The position numbers were made by a program, and so were the translations under genes. This document shows, piece after piece, positions 1 through 8,503 of a stretch of DNA of 64,000 bases (positions are counted from its first letter, which is position 1; every line of letters starts with the position of its first letter). This DNA comes from Pantoea sp. CCBC3-3-1 (GTDB taxonomy: Bacteria > Pseudomonadota > Gammaproteobacteria > Enterobacterales > Enterobacteriaceae), in NCBI RefSeq assembly GCF_007981265.1, contig NZ_CP034363.1, positions 3,658,001 to 3,722,000 on the forward strand. The letters are read 5' to 3'. Below the pieces are notes generated by a model. It searched no databases, was not told the DNA's origin, and saw nothing but the letters and a program-made list of their open reading frames with translations.

Positions 1-116
1 GCCAGATAATCGAGCCCTAATTGTAGCCGTGTCTCCACCAGCTCGCTGCGTTGTACCGGTGCCGTACAGCCCGAAAACAATAACACAGCCAGCCAGATCG
101 GGAATCCTTTACCCAT
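1..116 (-). CDS. pilW: PilW/PilF-like lipoprotein, N-terminal part (runs off the window)
   Basis: Only the first 38 codons lie in the window. The start is ATG at 116-114, preceded by an AGGAGG ribosome site. The product begins with a short hydrophobic signal ending in a lipobox (LLFSGC, Cys about residue 17). It then reads VETRLQLGLDYL, which resembles the start of the TPR region of E. coli PilF/YfgB-neighbour lipoproteins. The position immediately downstream of rlmN on the same strand matches E. coli order. The family role is an outer-membrane lipoprotein with TPR repeats linked to type IV pilus assembly. That role is family knowledge; the TPR domain itself is outside the window. Confidence 0.75.
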   Translation of the reverse strand, partial: MGKGFPIWLAVLLFSGCTAPVQRSELVETRLQLGLDYL

Positions 117-197
117 ATCGCCTCCTGATAAACAGGTGGCGATGGTACTCCAGACACATCACGGCTGACAGACGATAAGCTGGTTAAAACTCAGGTT

Positions 198-1367
198 TCA
201 GAGCGCTTTCACAGAAATGGCTTCACCAGCCATTTTCTTACGCATCGTACGACGGGTACGGTCAATAACCTCACCCGCCAGCTGCCCGCAAGCCGCGTCA
301 ATATCATCACCACGAGTCTTACGCACAATAGTGGTAAATCCGTAATCCATCAACACTTTAGAGAAGCGATCGATGCGACTGTTCGAACTGCGACCATAAG
401 GTGCTCCCGGGAAGGGGTTCCATGGGATTAGGTTGATTTTGCATGGCGTATCTTTCAGCAACGCCGCCAGCTCATGGGCGTTATCGGTGCTGTCATTCAC
501 GTGATCCAGCATGACGTATTCAATGGTGACCCGGCCCTGATTGGCGTTAGATTTTGAGATATAGCGTGCAACGGAATTCAGGAAAGTTTCGATATTGTAC
601 TTTTTATTGATCGGCACGATTTCGTCGCGAATGGCATCGTTTGGCGCGTGCAGAGAAATGGCCAGCGCGACGTCAATCATATCGCCCAGCTTGTCCAGCG
701 CAGGAACCACGCCGGAGGTCGACAGCGTTACGCGACGTTTTGACAAACCAAAGCCAAAATCGTCCAGCATGATTTCCATTGCTGGCACAACGTTGTTCAG
801 GTTCAGCAGGGGTTCGCCCATGCCCATCATTACCACGTTGGTAATCGGACGCTGGCCGGTAATTTTTGATGCGCCAATGATTTTAGCGGCACGCCAGACC
901 TGGCCAATAATTTCTGATACGCGCAGATTGCGGTTAAAGCCCTGCTGCGCCGTAGAGCAGAATTTACATTCAAGTGCACAGCCTACCTGGGATGAAACGC
1001 ACAGGGTGGCGCGATCTTTTTCCGGGATATAAACCGTTTCGACCTGCTGGCCGCCAACGGTAATCGCCCATTTAATGGTGCCATCTGCCGAGCGTTGCTC
1101 TTCAGCAACTTCCGGCGCGCGAATTTCGGCCAGCTCTTTCAGCTTGCCGCGGAAAACTTTATTGATGTCGGTCATCTCGTCGAAATCATCACAGCAGTAG
1201 TGATAAATCCACTTCATTACCTGATCGGCGCGGAACGGTTTTTCACCCAGGCTGGCAAAAAATTCACGCATTTGCTGACGGTTCAAATCGAGCAGGTTGA
1301 TTTTTTCTTTTTTTGGCGTGGCGATAGCAGGTGATGCAGACGACGGAGTCACAATGTGTTCAGACAT
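198..1367 (-). CDS. rlmN: Dual-specificity 23S rRNA/tRNA adenine-C2 methyltransferase RlmN
   Basis: A 389-residue protein, nearly colinear with E. coli RlmN (384 aa). This radical-SAM enzyme methylates C2 of A2503 in 23S rRNA and A37 of some tRNAs. The radical-SAM cluster motif CALECKFC is present near residue 130. The methyl-carrying cysteine lies near the C terminus in DIDAACGQL. The glycine-rich SAM-binding segment [10 protein letters not shown] is intact. The N-terminal 20 residues (Ser/Ala/Pro/Lys rich) differ from E. coli, as is usual for this protein. The gene lies upstream of pilW on the same strand, with an 81-bp gap. An ERIC palindrome and the ndk terminator lie between it and ndk. 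Confidence 0.97.
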   Translation of the reverse strand: MSEHIVTPSSASPAIATPKKEKINLLDLNRQQMREFFASLGEKPFRADQVMKWIYHYCCDDFDEMTDINKVFRGKLKELAEIRAPEVAEEQRSADGTIKWAITVGGQQVETVYIPEKDRATLCVSSQVGCALECKFCSTAQQGFNRNLRVSEIIGQVWRAAKIIGASKITGQRPITNVVMMGMGEPLLNLNNVVPAMEIMLDDFGFGLSKRRVTLSTSGVVPALDKLGDMIDVALAISLHAPNDAIRDEIVPINKKYNIETFLNSVARYISKSNANQGRVTIEYVMLDHVNDSTDNAHELAALLKDTPCKINLIPWNPFPGAPYGRSSNSRIDRFSKVLMDYGFTTIVRKTRGDDIDAACGQLAGEVIDRTRRTMRKKMAGEAISVKAL

Positions 1368-1419
1368 AATTTTCTCTGGCCTCGTTATTACACGTTATGG
1401 CGCTGGGGAGTGAATAATA

Positions 1420-1546
1420 CATACCAGATAGATTTCGAACTGCAAGAAGGCGGCAGCTGAGTGACTCCCCATGAGCTTACTGTGGTAAGTGATTGGGGTG
1501 AGTGAAGGCAGCCAACGCATCTGCAAATTGAAAGATAGCGGGTATA
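1420..1546. repeat. ERIC element (127-bp enterobacterial palindrome)
   Basis: An imperfect palindrome of 127 bp whose outer arms (1420-1457 and 1509-1546) are reverse complements with mismatches. The inner arms GTGACTCCCCATGAGCTTAC and GTAAGTGATTGGGGTGAGTG form the central hairpin. The inner arms match the well-known ERIC1R and ERIC2 primer sequences with few changes, and the length equals the canonical full ERIC unit. It lies between ndk and rlmN, so it may be transcribed into a stable hairpin in the intergenic RNA. I saw no second copy in the window. Confidence 0.88.
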
Positions 1547-1583
1547 AATGAAACGCCCCCGTTGAGCGAACTCATCAGGGGCG
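1545..1583 (-). terminator. Intrinsic terminator of ndk
   Basis: On the minus strand the stem CGCCCC/GGGGCG encloses a nested GAGT-type hairpin. It is followed by a U-rich run (TTTCATTTAT). It lies 90 bp after the ndk stop and just before the ERIC element. Confidence 0.6.
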
Positions 1584-1670
1584 CATTATTGTACAAGTGT
1601 GGAACAGCAGGTTAAAGTGCGTCAAACAAATAAATTGTAAACGCCCTGATCTTCCACACTGCAAATAATC

Positions 1671-2102
1671 TTAGCGAGTGCGTGGGCACACTTCGTTTTC
1701 ACCGAAGAAAAACGCGATTTCACGAGCAGCAGACTCAGCAGAATCTGAACCGTGAGTAGCGTTTTCGGTGAAGCTGTCAGCGTAATCTGCACGCAGAGTA
1801 CCCGCCAGAGCGTTATCTGGGTTAGTTGCACCCATCAGATCACGGTGACGCTGTACAGCGTTCTCACCTTCCAGCACGGAAACCACTACCGGGCCAGAAG
1901 TCATGAATTCAACCAGACCGTCGAAGAAAGGACGGCCCTGGTGTTCAGCGTAGAAACCTTCAGCCTGTTCTTTGGTCAGGTGCAGCATTTTGGTGCCAAC
2001 GATTTTGAAGCCAGCGCTTTCAAAACGGTTAAAAATGGCACCAATTACGTTTTTTGCCACCGCGTTTGGTTTTACGATAGAAAAAGTACGTTCAATAGTC
2101 AT
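1671..2102 (-). CDS. ndk: Nucleoside diphosphate kinase
   Basis: 143 residues, the normal length for bacterial Ndk. It transfers the gamma phosphate from ATP to NDPs through a phospho-histidine, keeping the NTP/dNTP pools balanced in the cytosol. The active-site signature NATHGSDS (His about residue 117) is present, as is the N-terminal [12 protein letters not shown]. It is a monocistronic gene with its own terminator. In E. coli pbpC and yfhM lie upstream; here sseA follows directly and divergently. Confidence 0.97.
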   Translation of the reverse strand: MTIERTFSIVKPNAVAKNVIGAIFNRFESAGFKIVGTKMLHLTKEQAEGFYAEHQGRPFFDGLVEFMTSGPVVVSVLEGENAVQRHRDLMGATNPDNALAGTLRADYADSFTENATHGSDSAESAAREIAFFFGENEVCPRTR

Positions 2103-2167
2103 GTGGACCCCTGTTTGATGTCGAGTGTAGCCGGTGAAAAGCCTCCCCGGCCGGGAAAATGGCGCCG

Positions 2168-2173
2168 ATTATA
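2168..2173 (-). promoter_or_regulatory. Likely -10 box of the ndk promoter in the ndk-sseA divergent region
   Basis: A TATAAT hexamer lies on the minus strand 66 bp before the ndk start. No convincing -35 was found. The 335-bp stretch 2103-2437 between the divergent ndk and sseA genes otherwise holds only a GC-rich palindrome (CCCCGGCCGGG near 2147) and AT-rich DNA with no coding potential that I can support. Confidence 0.4.
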
Positions 2174-2437
2174 GGGGGCATAGCCGGGCTTGCCTATCGG
2201 AGATTCAACAAATCATTAAAAAAGTGTCTTTCATTTCCTTACGTTTATAACGGCCTTTCCGATATTTGAACAAAATTACTCCATTTTGAACGTTGTTGCT
2301 GCTATTTGCGCTTTTTTACCGATTTTTCGAGGTATCGTCAGGTTTTTGATTAATCCGGGCGCAAAAATGCACAACCTCTTGTGATGCCCGCCAGGATGGT
2401 TGACACTCAGCACAATGACATCCACAGCGAGGCCGCT

Positions 2438-3292
2438 ATGACTACCTCTTTCTTTGTGACCGCCGACTGGCTGGCGGAACATTTTTCTGATGATGATATT
2501 CAGGTACTGGACGCGCGTATGCTGCCGCCAGGTCAGGAAAACGTGCGCGATATCGTCGCCGAATATCAGTCCGGGCATCTGCCGAACGCGCCTTTTTTCG
2601 ATATTGAAGCCCTTTCCGATCACACCAGCCCTTATCCACATATGCTGCCGCGCGCCGAGGCTTTTGCTGTCGCTATGCGGGAACTGGGGATCGGCAGCGA
2701 CAAGCATTTGATTGTTTATGACGAAGGTAATCTGTTCTCTGCGCCCCGTGCCTGGTGGATGCTGCGCCAGTTCGGCGTGGAAGAAGTCTCTATACTGGCG
2801 GGCGGGCTGAAGGCCTGGACCGACGCCGGTTTGCCGCTGACGAAAGGCGCGGTTTCTCTACCGGAAGCGGAATTTGAGGCCAGCTTTGATCCCGCCGTCG
2901 TGAAACGCGTGACCGATGTGATGCTAATCAGCCATGAAGGCAGCGCACAGCTTGTCGATGCACGAGCAGGAAATCGTTTCAGGGGAGAAGTCGACGAGCC
3001 TCGTCCTGGTCTGCTGCGTGGGCATATTCCCGGCAGCCGAAACGTACCGTGGAATGATCTGGTCGAAAACGGTCAGTTAAAATCACCGGAAGCGTTAAAA
3101 GCGATCTTCCAGCAGCAGGGTCTGAAGCTCGATCGGCCGATTGTGGCCAGCTGTGGATCCGGCGTCACCGCAGTTGTCGTCATTCTGGCGTTGAATACGC
3201 TGGGGGTAACTGACGTTACGCTGTATGACGGTTCGTGGGGCGAATGGGGAAGCCGTGATGATTTACCGCTCGCTGTTGGCGAAGCGCAGTAA
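2438..3292 (+). CDS. sseA: 3-mercaptopyruvate sulfurtransferase
   Basis: 284 residues with two tandem rhodanese domains, matching E. coli SseA (281 aa). It transfers sulfur from 3-mercaptopyruvate to thiol or cyanide acceptors. The catalytic loop CGSGVTA (Cys about residue 238) is the mercaptopyruvate-type variant of the rhodanese loop. The CDHTS/PHMLP region of the N-terminal domain is intact. The start was set at ATG 2438, where homology begins and a GAGG ribosome site is suitably placed; an in-frame ATG exists 57 bp upstream. Transcribed convergently with sseB. Confidence 0.95.
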   Translation: MTTSFFVTADWLAEHFSDDDIQVLDARMLPPGQENVRDIVAEYQSGHLPNAPFFDIEALSDHTSPYPHMLPRAEAFAVAMRELGIGSDKHLIVYDEGNLFSAPRAWWMLRQFGVEEVSILAGGLKAWTDAGLPLTKGAVSLPEAEFEASFDPAVVKRVTDVMLISHEGSAQLVDARAGNRFRGEVDEPRPGLLRGHIPGSRNVPWNDLVENGQLKSPEALKAIFQQQGLKLDRPIVASCGSGVTAVVVILALNTLGVTDVTLYDGSWGEWGSRDDLPLAVGEAQ

Positions 3293-3308
3293 GCATTAAC
3301 AATTACCT

Positions 3309-3350
3309 TAAAAAAGTGAACCGCTCTGACCAGTAACGATCGGAGCGGTT
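3309..3350 (-). terminator. Terminator of the pepB-sseB unit
   Basis: An 8-bp perfect stem, AACCGCTC (3319-3326) with GAGCGGTT (3343-3350), is followed on the minus strand by CACTTTTTTAAGG. It lies between the convergent sseA and sseB genes. The U-run is on the minus side only. Confidence 0.75.
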
Positions 3351-3363
3351 AGCAATAAACGGC

Positions 3364-4128
3364 TTAATTACTGCTTTTGAAATCGCGCAGAAAGCTGCCC
3401 CACCGGCGTTCATAAAACGGCGTGATGTGCGCCATAAAGAAGTGGCTGATACCCTTTTCACCCTCAATCACTTCGCAAATGTCTACCGGCTCGTCATCCA
3501 GCAGGGTATCTGTCGCGACGCTTCCTGCTGCCTGAATGATATTTTCGATATCGCTGTCGGCCTCAATGCCAATGAGCAGATTTGGCCGATCTTCCGGCGC
3601 TTCTTTGATATGAGCAACCCAGGCACGGCGAACCTGCTTATGTTTAGCGAAAAGCTGCGTTAATGAAGCAATTACCTGTTCCGGCGGCTCGGCAATTTCA
3701 GAAAGCAGCAGGGATGTTCCCCCTTCCAGTACGCTTTGCTGGCTAAGCGCATTACCGCCCTCACCTAACAGGCTGGTAATTTCGCGCGGGCTGAATTCTT
3801 TCCCGGCAGGAAGCTTTGGGTTCAGGAATAAGGTTTCGCCCTGCGTCAGGCTAAACAGCGTGTGCACCGGCATTACCAGAAAAGGCTGGGCAGAAGTAAC
3901 GGCCTGCTCCATTGCAGCTAAAGAGGTGAAGAAAGGAATAATGCTGCTGCCATCCTCTTTCTCCCAGTGCTCCAGATCGACCTGCGCCGGCTCAGCGTCC
4001 GTTTGTTCCTGCTCGCCTGGAACCCAAACGCTGGCGGCCATCAGTAATGAAAAGAACTCAGGACGGTGTGCCGGCTCCGTTGCCGCCAGCTTCAGCACCT
4101 CTTCAAGGCGCTGGTTAGTGTCATTCAT
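3364..4128 (-). CDS. sseB: Enhanced serine sensitivity protein SseB
   Basis: 254 residues, colinear with E. coli SseB (258 aa). The name comes from the serine-sensitive phenotype on overexpression in E. coli; the molecular function is not established. It is a soluble, acidic protein with an N-terminal SseB domain (about residues 5-115, including PAHRPEFFSLLMAASVWVPG) and a C-terminal SseB-type domain (about 125-250). It lies downstream of pepB on the same strand after a 60-bp gap that holds a hairpin, and ends at a strong terminator. Confidence 0.93.
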   Translation of the reverse strand: MNDTNQRLEEVLKLAATEPAHRPEFFSLLMAASVWVPGEQEQTDAEPAQVDLEHWEKEDGSSIIPFFTSLAAMEQAVTSAQPFLVMPVHTLFSLTQGETLFLNPKLPAGKEFSPREITSLLGEGGNALSQQSVLEGGTSLLLSEIAEPPEQVIASLTQLFAKHKQVRRAWVAHIKEAPEDRPNLLIGIEADSDIENIIQAAGSVATDTLLDDEPVDICEVIEGEKGISHFFMAHITPFYERRWGSFLRDFKSSN

Positions 4129-4155
4129 TGGTTGCTTCCAGTAAAAGGTTCGAAC

Positions 4156-4183
4156 AACCCGGCCAGATGCATCCGGCCGGGTT
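4156..4183 (-). other. Hairpin between pepB and sseB
   Basis: A perfect 9-bp stem, AACCCGGCC with GGCCGGGTT, around a 10-nt loop, starting 6 bp after the pepB stop. No U-run follows, so it looks like an RNA-stabilising or attenuating structure rather than a full terminator. Confidence 0.5.
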
Positions 4184-4188
4184 GGGTA

Positions 4189-5472
4189 CTATTTCAACAG
4201 CAGGTTGGCTACGGTGCGCACGCCCAGACCGGTCGCACCCGCAGACCACTGATCGACAGCACCTTTGCGGTAGGTGGCCGAACAGTCAATATGCAGCCAG
4301 CCTTTCTGGTAGTTTTTAACAAAATGCGACAGGAAAGCGGCCGCGGTGCTGGCACCCGCAGTGTGTGAAGGTGCCGCGATATTGTTCAGATCGGCAAAGT
4401 TCGACGGCAGATAGCTGCGATGGAATTCCGCCAGCGGCAGACGCCAGAACGGTTCGTTTTCTGCCGTGGCGCTTCCCAGTAAAGAGTGGGCCAGCTCATC
4501 GTCAAAGCTGAACAAGGCATGGTAATCATTGCCCAGTGCAGTTTTGGCTGCGCCGGTAAGCGTTGCCGCATCAATCAGCAACTGTGGGTTCTGCTCGCTG
4601 GCGTCAATCAGGCCATCAGCAAGTACCAGTCGCCCTTCCGCATCGGTGTTCATGACTTCCACGGATTTGCCATTGCGGTAGCGAATGATATCGCCAAGAC
4701 GGAAAGCATTGCCGCTCACCATGTTATCCGCGCAGCACAGATAAAGCTTGACGCGTTTATTAAGGCCACGACTGATAGCCAGCGCCAGCGAGCCGGTAAG
4801 CGTAGCTGCACCACCCATGTCTGATTTCATGGAGTCCATTGAGCCGCTTGGCTTAAGGCTGTAACCGCCGGTATCAAAGGTAATGCCTTTGCCCACCAGG
4901 CAGGCAAAAACGGGCGCGCTGTCATCGCCGGTTGGATTGTAGTCAAGCACCAGCAGCGCCGGATTACGGGTTGAACCGCGCCCAACGGTGTGCAGGCCCG
5001 CATATCCCTGTAAACGCAGATCGTCGCCTTTGGTAATGCGATAGCTGACTTTTTCGTTGCCTATCTCACTCAGTAAATCCACCGCACGCTGTGCCAGCTG
5101 GGACGGACTGAGATCTTCGGCGGGTAAATTAATGGTATCGCGTACCCAATCGATAATTTTGCTGCGGCGATCGAATTCGGCCCGGTCCTGCTCGTTAAGC
5201 GTGGCCCAATCTACTTTTCGTTCGCCTTTCGGGCCGCGATAGCCCTGCCAGAATGCCCAGCTTTGTTCCAGATCCCAGTCGCCACGCAGGCTAACGTGAC
5301 GAATTCCCTGCGCATCAATCTTGCGTGCCGCTCGCTGGATAGTCGTTAACGCATCGTTACCGGTTAAATGAATAGTCATGCCGCTGTCGTTGCTGGTCAG
5401 GGTCGCTTTCTCGCCCCAGCGTGCATCCGCCGCTGCCGTTGACAGCAAAATGTTCATTGGCGTTGTGGTCAT
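4189..5472 (-). CDS. pepB: Aminopeptidase B (peptidase B), M17 family
   Basis: 427 residues, same size as E. coli PepB. This cytosolic di-metal leucyl-aminopeptidase-family enzyme releases N-terminal residues, preferring acidic ones. The M17 signature NTDAEGRL (about residues 276-283) carries metal ligands. The preceding [18 protein letters not shown] supplies the Lys and Asp ligands. In E. coli it is the distal part of the isc-hsc-fdx-iscX cluster. Here it follows iscS directly, behind a strong terminator, and must use its own promoter in the 162-bp gap (5473-5634). Confidence 0.96.
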   Translation of the reverse strand: MTTTPMNILLSTAAADARWGEKATLTSNDSGMTIHLTGNDALTTIQRAARKIDAQGIRHVSLRGDWDLEQSWAFWQGYRGPKGERKVDWATLNEQDRAEFDRRSKIIDWVRDTINLPAEDLSPSQLAQRAVDLLSEIGNEKVSYRITKGDDLRLQGYAGLHTVGRGSTRNPALLVLDYNPTGDDSAPVFACLVGKGITFDTGGYSLKPSGSMDSMKSDMGGAATLTGSLALAISRGLNKRVKLYLCCADNMVSGNAFRLGDIIRYRNGKSVEVMNTDAEGRLVLADGLIDASEQNPQLLIDAATLTGAAKTALGNDYHALFSFDDELAHSLLGSATAENEPFWRLPLAEFHRSYLPSNFADLNNIAAPSHTAGASTAAAFLSHFVKNYQKGWLHIDCSATYRKGAVDQWSAGATGLGVRTVANLLLK

Positions 5473-5572
5473 CGCATGGTTCCTTGTTAGAAAATAAATC
5501 GTGGTCCGTGTTCAAAGTCGGACACTACAATAAACCTTTCTCGAGATTCATTTAACCAGACTAACAGAAATC

Positions 5573-5601
5573 ATAAAAAACGGGCTAAAACAGCAGCCCG
5601 T
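5573..5601 (-). terminator. Strong terminator closing the iscR-iscS operon
   Basis: Minus strand: AACGGGCT (5601-5594), a loop, AGCCCGTT (5586-5579), then TTTTTATG. The stem is a perfect 8 bp. It lies 34 bp after the iscS stop, so transcription ends where iscU would begin in other enterobacteria. Confidence 0.88.
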
Positions 5602-5634
5602 TAAATCAATGCAATAGCACAGAAGTGTCGAAAA

Positions 5635-6849
5635 TCAGGAACGCAGAGAGGATGCCTTGCTGCCCAGGCCGCTGGCTTTAAAAGCTTTCCACTGGGGTGA
5701 CAGCTCACGCAGGCGCTGGATTGATTTGCCAACCAGTTCAACAGCGTAATCAATTTCTTCGCGGGTGGTGAAGCGGCCCAGTGAAAAACGCAATGAACTG
5801 TGGGCAAGTTCGTCATCCAGACCCAGCGCGCGCAGCACGTAGGACGGTTCAAGGCTGGCTGAAGTACAGGCTGAACCGGAAGAAAGCGCTAAATCTTTCA
5901 GCGCCATTATCAGTGATTCACCATCAACATAGTTAAAGCTGACGTTCAGAATGTTGGGTGCGCCTTTTTCCAGATCGCCATTCAGATAAACTTCCTCAAT
6001 GCCGCTGATCCCCTGCCACAGCCTCTGGCGAAGTCCGGCGAGACGGGCCGATTCTTCCGCCATTTCTTCTCTGGCAATCCGGTAGGCTTCCCCCATGCCG
6101 ACAATTTGATGCACCGGTAGCGTTCCGGAACGCATACCGCGCTCATGACCGCCGCCGTGAATTTGTGCCTCAATACGAATGCGGGGCTTCCGGCGCGCAT
6201 ACAGGCCACCGATGCCTTTTGGTCCATAGAGTTTATGGGCTGAAAACGACATCAGATCGACGTTCAGCTGGCTGACGTCTACCGGAAGTTTCCCCAGGCT
6301 TTGAGTCGCATCAACATGAAAGAGGATATCTCGTGAGCGGCACAGCTCGCCGATAGCGGCAATGTCCTGCACCACGCCGGTTTCATTATTAACGTGCATG
6401 ATGGAAACCAGGATGGTGTCATCACGCATCGCGGCTTCCAGCTCGTTCAGATTAATAATGCCGTTGGGTTGAGGCGCAAGATAAGTCACCGTAAAACCTT
6501 CGCGCTCAAGCTGAATACAGGTATCCAGTACCGCTTTGTGTTCTGTCTGGCTGGTGATGATGTGGCGCCCTTTTTCCTGATGGAAATGTGCGGCACCTTT
6601 AATCGCCAGATTGTCTGATTCAGTTGCGCCAGAAGTGAAAACAATTTCACGCGGATCGGCGCCAATCAGTTCTGCGATTTGGTTGCGGGCGACATCAACA
6701 GCTTCTTCTGCCTGCCAGCCGAAGCGGTGAGAGCGGGAAGCTGGATTACCAAACGTACCGTCCATCGTCAGGAACTGCATCATTTTTTCAGCGACGCGGG
6801 GGTCGGCGGGAGTAGTAGCGGCGTAATCCAGGTAAATCGGTACTTTCAT
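5635..6849 (-). CDS. iscS: Cysteine desulfurase IscS with a divergent C-terminal tail
   Basis: 404 residues, exactly the length of E. coli IscS. This PLP enzyme removes sulfur from cysteine as an enzyme persulfide for Fe-S clusters, tRNA thiolation and cofactors. The PLP lysine K206 (SAHKLYGP), the persulfide C328 ([10 protein letters not shown]), and the R220/R223/R225 patch used by TusA/ThiI-type partners in E. coli are all present. The last 19 residues read [19 protein letters not shown], with no similarity to the E. coli tail (ending LNSIEWAHH), which contributes to IscU binding. No iscU, iscA, hscBA, fdx or iscX follows. The protein is therefore probably kept for tRNA thiolation and other sulfur transfer. 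IscS identity is certain; the role shift is inference. Confidence 0.97.
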   Translation of the reverse strand: MKVPIYLDYAATTPADPRVAEKMMQFLTMDGTFGNPASRSHRFGWQAEEAVDVARNQIAELIGADPREIVFTSGATESDNLAIKGAAHFHQEKGRHIITSQTEHKAVLDTCIQLEREGFTVTYLAPQPNGIINLNELEAAMRDDTILVSIMHVNNETGVVQDIAAIGELCRSRDILFHVDATQSLGKLPVDVSQLNVDLMSFSAHKLYGPKGIGGLYARRKPRIRIEAQIHGGGHERGMRSGTLPVHQIVGMGEAYRIAREEMAEESARLAGLRQRLWQGISGIEEVYLNGDLEKGAPNILNVSFNYVDGESLIMALKDLALSSGSACTSASLEPSYVLRALGLDDELAHSSLRFSLGRFTTREEIDYAVELVGKSIQRLRELSPQWKAFKASGLGSKASSLRS

Positions 6850-6920
6850 TGCTCTTGAACTCCGTACATCACAATAAAATGTATGTCATTCAATGCGTTC
6901 TGACTGGCTCGTCAGTTTCT

Positions 6921-6945
6921 GTCGCCCCACAGGGTATGGGACGAC
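6921..6945 (-). other. Stem-loop in the iscR-iscS intercistronic region
   Basis: GTCGCCCCA pairs with TGGGACGAC (one G-U type mismatch). It lies between the iscR stop and the iscS start, in the 116-bp intercistronic gap. In E. coli the equivalent region holds a stem-loop that protects the iscR 5' fragment when RyhB triggers decay of the rest of the message. Whether RyhB acts here is not visible. Confidence 0.5.
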
Positions 6946-6965
6946 AAGTTTCGCTGCCGCTTTAA

Positions 6966-7463
6966 TCAGGCACGCAGATTGACGTTAATGGTTTCATGCA
7001 CGCGGGTGTTAGGCACGCGCGCTTTTTCAGTAGAATTTTGACGGTCTGCAACGTCCAGGATTTCCTGGTTGTTAACCAATTCAGCCAGCGTAATGTTGTT
7101 GAGGAAATCGCTAATGCGTTCGCTCAGATCGCGCCACAGCACGTGAGTCAGACAACGCTCGCCGCCCTGACAACCTTCTTTACCCTGGCACTTGGTCGCG
7201 TCAACGGACTCATCCACGGCAGTAATTACCGCACCGACAGCAATCGCGTTCGACTCTTTACCCAGCAGATAACCACCGCCCGGACCGCGAACGCTGGCCA
7301 CCAGACCATTTTTGCGCAGGCGAGAAAACAGCTGTTCCAGATAAGACAGGGAGATGCCCTGGCGTTCAGAAATATCAGCTAACGGCACTGGACCTTCGTG
7401 AGAATGAAGAGCAACGTCGAGCATAGCGGTAACGGCATAACGGCCTTTGGATGTCAGTCTCAT
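6966..7463 (-). CDS. iscR: Iron-sulfur cluster regulator IscR
   Basis: 165 residues from the conserved start [10 protein letters not shown]. The reading frame is open 63 bp further upstream, but that part overlaps the operator region and is not conserved. It is an Rrf2-family winged-helix repressor/activator. The [2Fe-2S] ligands C92, C98, C104 and H107 are all present (CQGKEGC, GERCLTH). The C-terminal tail ([20 protein letters not shown]) is variable in the family. Its target sites lie just upstream as four 25-bp repeats. It forms a two-gene operon with iscS. With no IscU at this locus, its own cluster must come from another scaffold (inference). Confidence 0.96.
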   Translation of the reverse strand: MRLTSKGRYAVTAMLDVALHSHEGPVPLADISERQGISLSYLEQLFSRLRKNGLVASVRGPGGGYLLGKESNAIAVGAVITAVDESVDATKCQGKEGCQGGERCLTHVLWRDLSERISDFLNNITLAELVNNQEILDVADRQNSTEKARVPNTRVHETINVNLRA

Positions 7464-7525
7464 GGCGTAAACGACCTCGGTTGTAGCCTGGTTGGCGTGA
7501 ACAAATGATGGTCGTGAGTCTGACA

Positions 7526-7625
7526 TTCCCGAGTGATTTGGTCAACTATTTAACCAAGTAAAACACTCAACTATTTAACCAAGTGTTTCACTCAAGTATT
7601 TAACCTGGTATTTCACTCAACTATT
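7526..7625 (-). promoter_or_regulatory. Four tandem 25-bp IscR type-1-like operator repeats upstream of iscR
   Basis: On the minus strand four units start AATAGTTGAG, AATACTTGAG, AATAGTTGAG and AATAGTTGAC, at 7625, 7600, 7575 and 7550, with an exact 25-bp period. The last one continues into CACTCGGGAA and is very close to the E. coli iscR operator that overlaps the promoter. The unit resembles the published type 1 IscR motif (ATA-YYGAC-...-GTC-TAT). E. coli has fewer sites here. Confidence 0.75.
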
Positions 7626-7650
7626 GCTGCCGCTATGCTGTTTTTTTGCG

Positions 7651-8385
7651 CTATTTATCGCCTTTCGGTTTTTCCAGCGAAGAAAGCATGCCGCGCAGAA
7701 TGTTCAGCTCGTCACGCTCCGGGCGCGCACGGGTATAGAGGCGACGCATCTTGCTCATCACCTGCCCCGGGCTGCCTTCACGGATAAAGCCGCTTTTTAC
7801 CATCATCTGTTCCATATGCTGATAAAAACGCTCGAGGTCGTCGACCAGCGGATACGGTGACGCTTCAAAGTCTGGCTGTTCTGCTTTCTGTTCCTGCGAT
7901 TGTAAAAATGCCATACGCACTTCGTAAGCGATGATCTGCACCGCCATCGCCAGGTTGAGCGAGCTGTATTCCGGGTTAGCCGCAATAGCGACATGATAAT
8001 GACACTTTTGCAGTTCTTCATTGGTCAGGCCAACGCGCTCGCGGCCAAAGACCAGTGCCACCGGGGCCTGCTCGCCTTCCTGTACGCTCTTGATGCCGCA
8101 TTCGCGTGGATCGAGCATCGGCCAGGGAAGCGAACGGGAACGGGCGCTGGTACCCACGACCAGGCTACACCCTGTCAACGCTTCGTCAAGGGTATCCACG
8201 ATGTGGGCTTCGCCAATAACATCGCTGGCACCGGCAGCCAGCGCAATCGCCTGGGAGTCAGGCTTGACGAGTGGGTTGACCAGGTAAAGGTTTGTTAAAC
8301 CCATGGTTTTCATCGCGCGAGCGACAGAACCCATGTTGCCAGTGTGAGAGGTTTCCACCAGCACAATTCGGATATTCGAGAGCAT
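7651..8385 (-). CDS. trmJ: tRNA (cytidine/uridine-2'-O-) methyltransferase TrmJ
   Basis: 244 residues. It is a SPOUT-class enzyme that 2'-O-methylates position 32 of tRNAs using SAM. N-terminal [21 protein letters not shown] is the conserved family start (Asn/Arg-containing [15 protein letters not shown]). The knot-forming motifs [16 protein letters not shown] and [16 protein letters not shown] are present. A charged C-terminal extension (about residues 165-244) matches E. coli TrmJ. It lies between iscR and the divergent suhB, as in E. coli. Confidence 0.96.
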   Translation of the reverse strand: MLSNIRIVLVETSHTGNMGSVARAMKTMGLTNLYLVNPLVKPDSQAIALAAGASDVIGEAHIVDTLDEALTGCSLVVGTSARSRSLPWPMLDPRECGIKSVQEGEQAPVALVFGRERVGLTNEELQKCHYHVAIAANPEYSSLNLAMAVQIIAYEVRMAFLQSQEQKAEQPDFEASPYPLVDDLERFYQHMEQMMVKSGFIREGSPGQVMSKMRRLYTRARPERDELNILRGMLSSLEKPKGDK

Positions 8386-8454
8386 AGGAATTCAGGTCTG
8401 TGAGATAATTTGAGGATGCTAACATATTTTCAGGACTTTTACCGAACCCCCTGC

Positions 8455-8486
8455 TATAATCCGCGCCGTTTTCCCGTTCTTTAACA
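8455..8486 (+). promoter_or_regulatory. suhB promoter -10 and leader boxA
   Basis: A TATAAT -10 box is at 8455-8460. The leader then contains CGTTCTTTAACA at 8475-8486, close to the rRNA boxA consensus (TGCTCTTTAACA). In E. coli, SuhB is part of the Nus antitermination complex and represses its own gene through a boxA in the suhB leader. The element and its place, 18 bp before the start codon, match that arrangement. Confidence 0.7.
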
Positions 8487-8503
8487 TCCAGTGAGAGAGA
8501 CCG

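Noticed and set aside
7464..7526. N-terminal extension of iscR
   Set aside because: It is not conserved and would lie in the leader next to the operator; [10 protein letters not shown] is the family start.
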